A DNA stretch of 64,000 bases. It comes from Ziziphus jujuba. Lineage: Eukaryota; Streptophyta; Magnoliopsida; Rosales; Rhamnaceae. A model generated the notes under the pieces. That model ran no database searches. It saw only the letters and a program-made list of their open reading frames with translations, and was not told the DNA's origin. Where the stretch lies: NCBI RefSeq assembly GCF_031755915.1, contig NC_083383.1, positions 23,425,001 through 23,489,000 of the forward strand. The letters run 5' to 3'. Positions 62,758 to 64,000 of this stretch are shown here, piece after piece (the first letter of the stretch is position 1; each line of letters begins with the position of its first letter). Position numbers and translations under genes: made by a program.

Positions 62758-63186
62758 TGACAGAAATCTTGATATATGAAGGCACCACAATTGGTTATGG
62801 AAGAATCAATTAATAAGTTTAAAAATGCCACAAGCAAAGCTTGATAAGTTCTTAAAAGTTCACAAGGAACAAAGAGAATAGTTTTTTCACAATAACAATA
62901 TTTCTAAAAAAATCAAAGTATCAATTTTATTTATGTACAAAGCCATATATATAGGTTTAGAAAAAAATAAAAAATAAATAAAGAACCAATAAAATAGGGG
63001 AAAAAAACTATGTAAATTGGGGGAAAAAAACTATGTATGGCTAAATTTGATATAGGATAATGATCTAGTGCTATTTGACATTAAATACATTTATTAACTT
63101 TTTAACTAGAATGGTAGGTGTCTTTACTTCTCTCTTATGTCATCACAATAGGTGGCTTTCTCTCTCTTTCTTATGTTATTACAACA
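62758..63186 (-). mobile_element. 3' LTR of a Ty3/gypsy element
   Basis: On the minus strand this 429-bp segment begins TGTTGTAATAAC and ends TTTCTGTCA, so it has TG...CA ends. It lies directly downstream of the integrase frame and contains a CCTATATATATGGC promoter-like word followed by an AATAAA, the usual LTR order. A short duplication of a GGGG-A-rich word (62997-63038) is present. The partner LTR lies outside the window. Confidence 0.65.
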
Positions 63187-64000
63187 TTATACGCACGTGC
63201 TCTTTAAGGTATCTTCCATGTGTATGTTACATGTTTGAAGTAAGTTGATCATGATTTGACTATCTTCAATAGCGATGCTAGGATTTTCTACCATTGAAAA
63301 CAATTCATGTACCAATCCGTTGAGTGCCTCCTTGTTCCATCGGATAATTCTAGTCATGTCCTCATTGTTCCCCTTCTCCTGAAAATAATTTGTCTTTAAA
63401 TCTGCATTAAAAGAAGATAAATCGGTAGAATTGAATGTGGCATTTACATTATACTCACTTGAAAGAACCAAACGATATGAATTGTTATTGAACCTCTCAA
63501 ATACTTGAAAATGTCCGTCTCCTCTTGGAAGTAGTTTGGATCTTCTTTGGATAGAAAATTTCTCTTTATGTATATGCAACCATATCCATTCACTAGATTT
63601 AAAGACCACATGCTTATGGCTCTTGTTAGCTTGCTTAGCATATTGTTCAGTTCTTTTCTTAATGTTTGCATGGGCAATTTCATGTAGTTACTTCACAAAT
63701 TTTGCTTTTCTTTTACTATTTAAATTCACACGTTCGCTTAAAGGTAAATGAGTTAAAGGAGTAAAACTATAAAAAATTTCAAATGATGAATATTTAGTAG
63801 TAGAATGTACAATCTTATTATATGTAAAATCTACATGTGACAAACATTCTTCTTAAATTTTTATGTTCGTACTAATTAATGCCCTTAATGATGTTGACAA
63901 AGTCCTATTAACTACTTCAGTTTAACCATTCGTTTGAGGATGACAAGTAGTAGAAAATAACAGTTTAGTCCCTAACTTTGACCATGAAATCTTCCAAAAT
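63187..64000 (-). pseudogene. Ty3/gypsy integrase C-terminal region, window-truncated
   Basis: The minus-strand frame 63609-63187 encodes SKLLPRGDGHFQVFERFNNN followed by YRLVLSSEYNVNATFNSTDL, the C-terminal part typical of plant gypsy polyproteins. Upstream (63690-64000, complement) broken frames show C-H-P-Q-T-N-G and E-V-V-N-R-T-L-S, the integrase core segment next to the catalytic glutamate. A stop replaces the residue between the G and T-E of that motif, and a further frame change lies near 63610-63690. The rest of the element continues beyond base 64000. Confidence 0.88.

Noticed and set aside
1..64000. tRNA or rRNA genes
   Set aside because: Only tRNA-complementary primer sites of retroelements were seen; no cloverleaf or rRNA core sequence was recognised by eye.

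Overview
The window looks like nuclear DNA of a dicot flowering plant: very AT-rich, low gene density, long AT microsatellites, GT-AG introns, and layered remains of plant retroelements, DNA transposons and an endogenous pararetrovirus. The species cannot be read from the sequence. No tRNA, rRNA, CRISPR array or prokaryotic-style operon was seen.

One protein-coding gene is clearly intact: a two-exon leucine-rich-repeat receptor kinase at 38360-41509 (+), 993 residues, closest by eye to Arabidopsis RLK7 of LRR subfamily XI. A possible orphan 5' gene end (two short leader exons) lies at about 52890-54330.

Layout. 1-5.7 kb: a truncated copy and a fuller copy of a roughly 3-kb non-coding family that starts TGTAACACCC and looks like long solo LTRs; a third copy lies at 19.0-22.0 kb. 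6.6-7.0 kb: a tandem TRIM with three LTRs. 7.6-8.9 kb: a foldback DNA element with arms of about 370 bp. 9.3 kb: a small hairpin MITE. 10.9-16 kb: a degenerate duplication (blocks X and Y) around a possible PIF/Harbinger end and a second TRIM. 16.4-18.2 kb and 34.1-35.2 kb: two members of a repeat family rich in GTTCAG-type motifs. 22.07-28.57 kb: a decayed Ty1/copia element with both LTRs and a near-matching target duplication, split by two transposon insertions. The younger insertion is a 694-bp hAT-type MITE, and a nearly identical 695-bp copy with its own 8-bp target duplication lies at 35361-36055. 42.5-43.3 kb: an inverted repeat, one half of which is amplified into four tandem units of about 159 bp. 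43.3-52.8 kb: AT-rich DNA with direct repeats. 58.8-62.6 kb: rearranged endogenous caulimovirid DNA with a duplicated movement-protein region and an inverted block. 62.76-64.0 kb: the 3' LTR and integrase end of a minus-strand Ty3/gypsy element that runs off the window.

Apart from the receptor kinase, almost everything recognised is mobile or repetitive DNA. The main history visible is one of insertion, nested insertion, local duplication and decay. The gene itself is uninterrupted and free of recognisable insertions.
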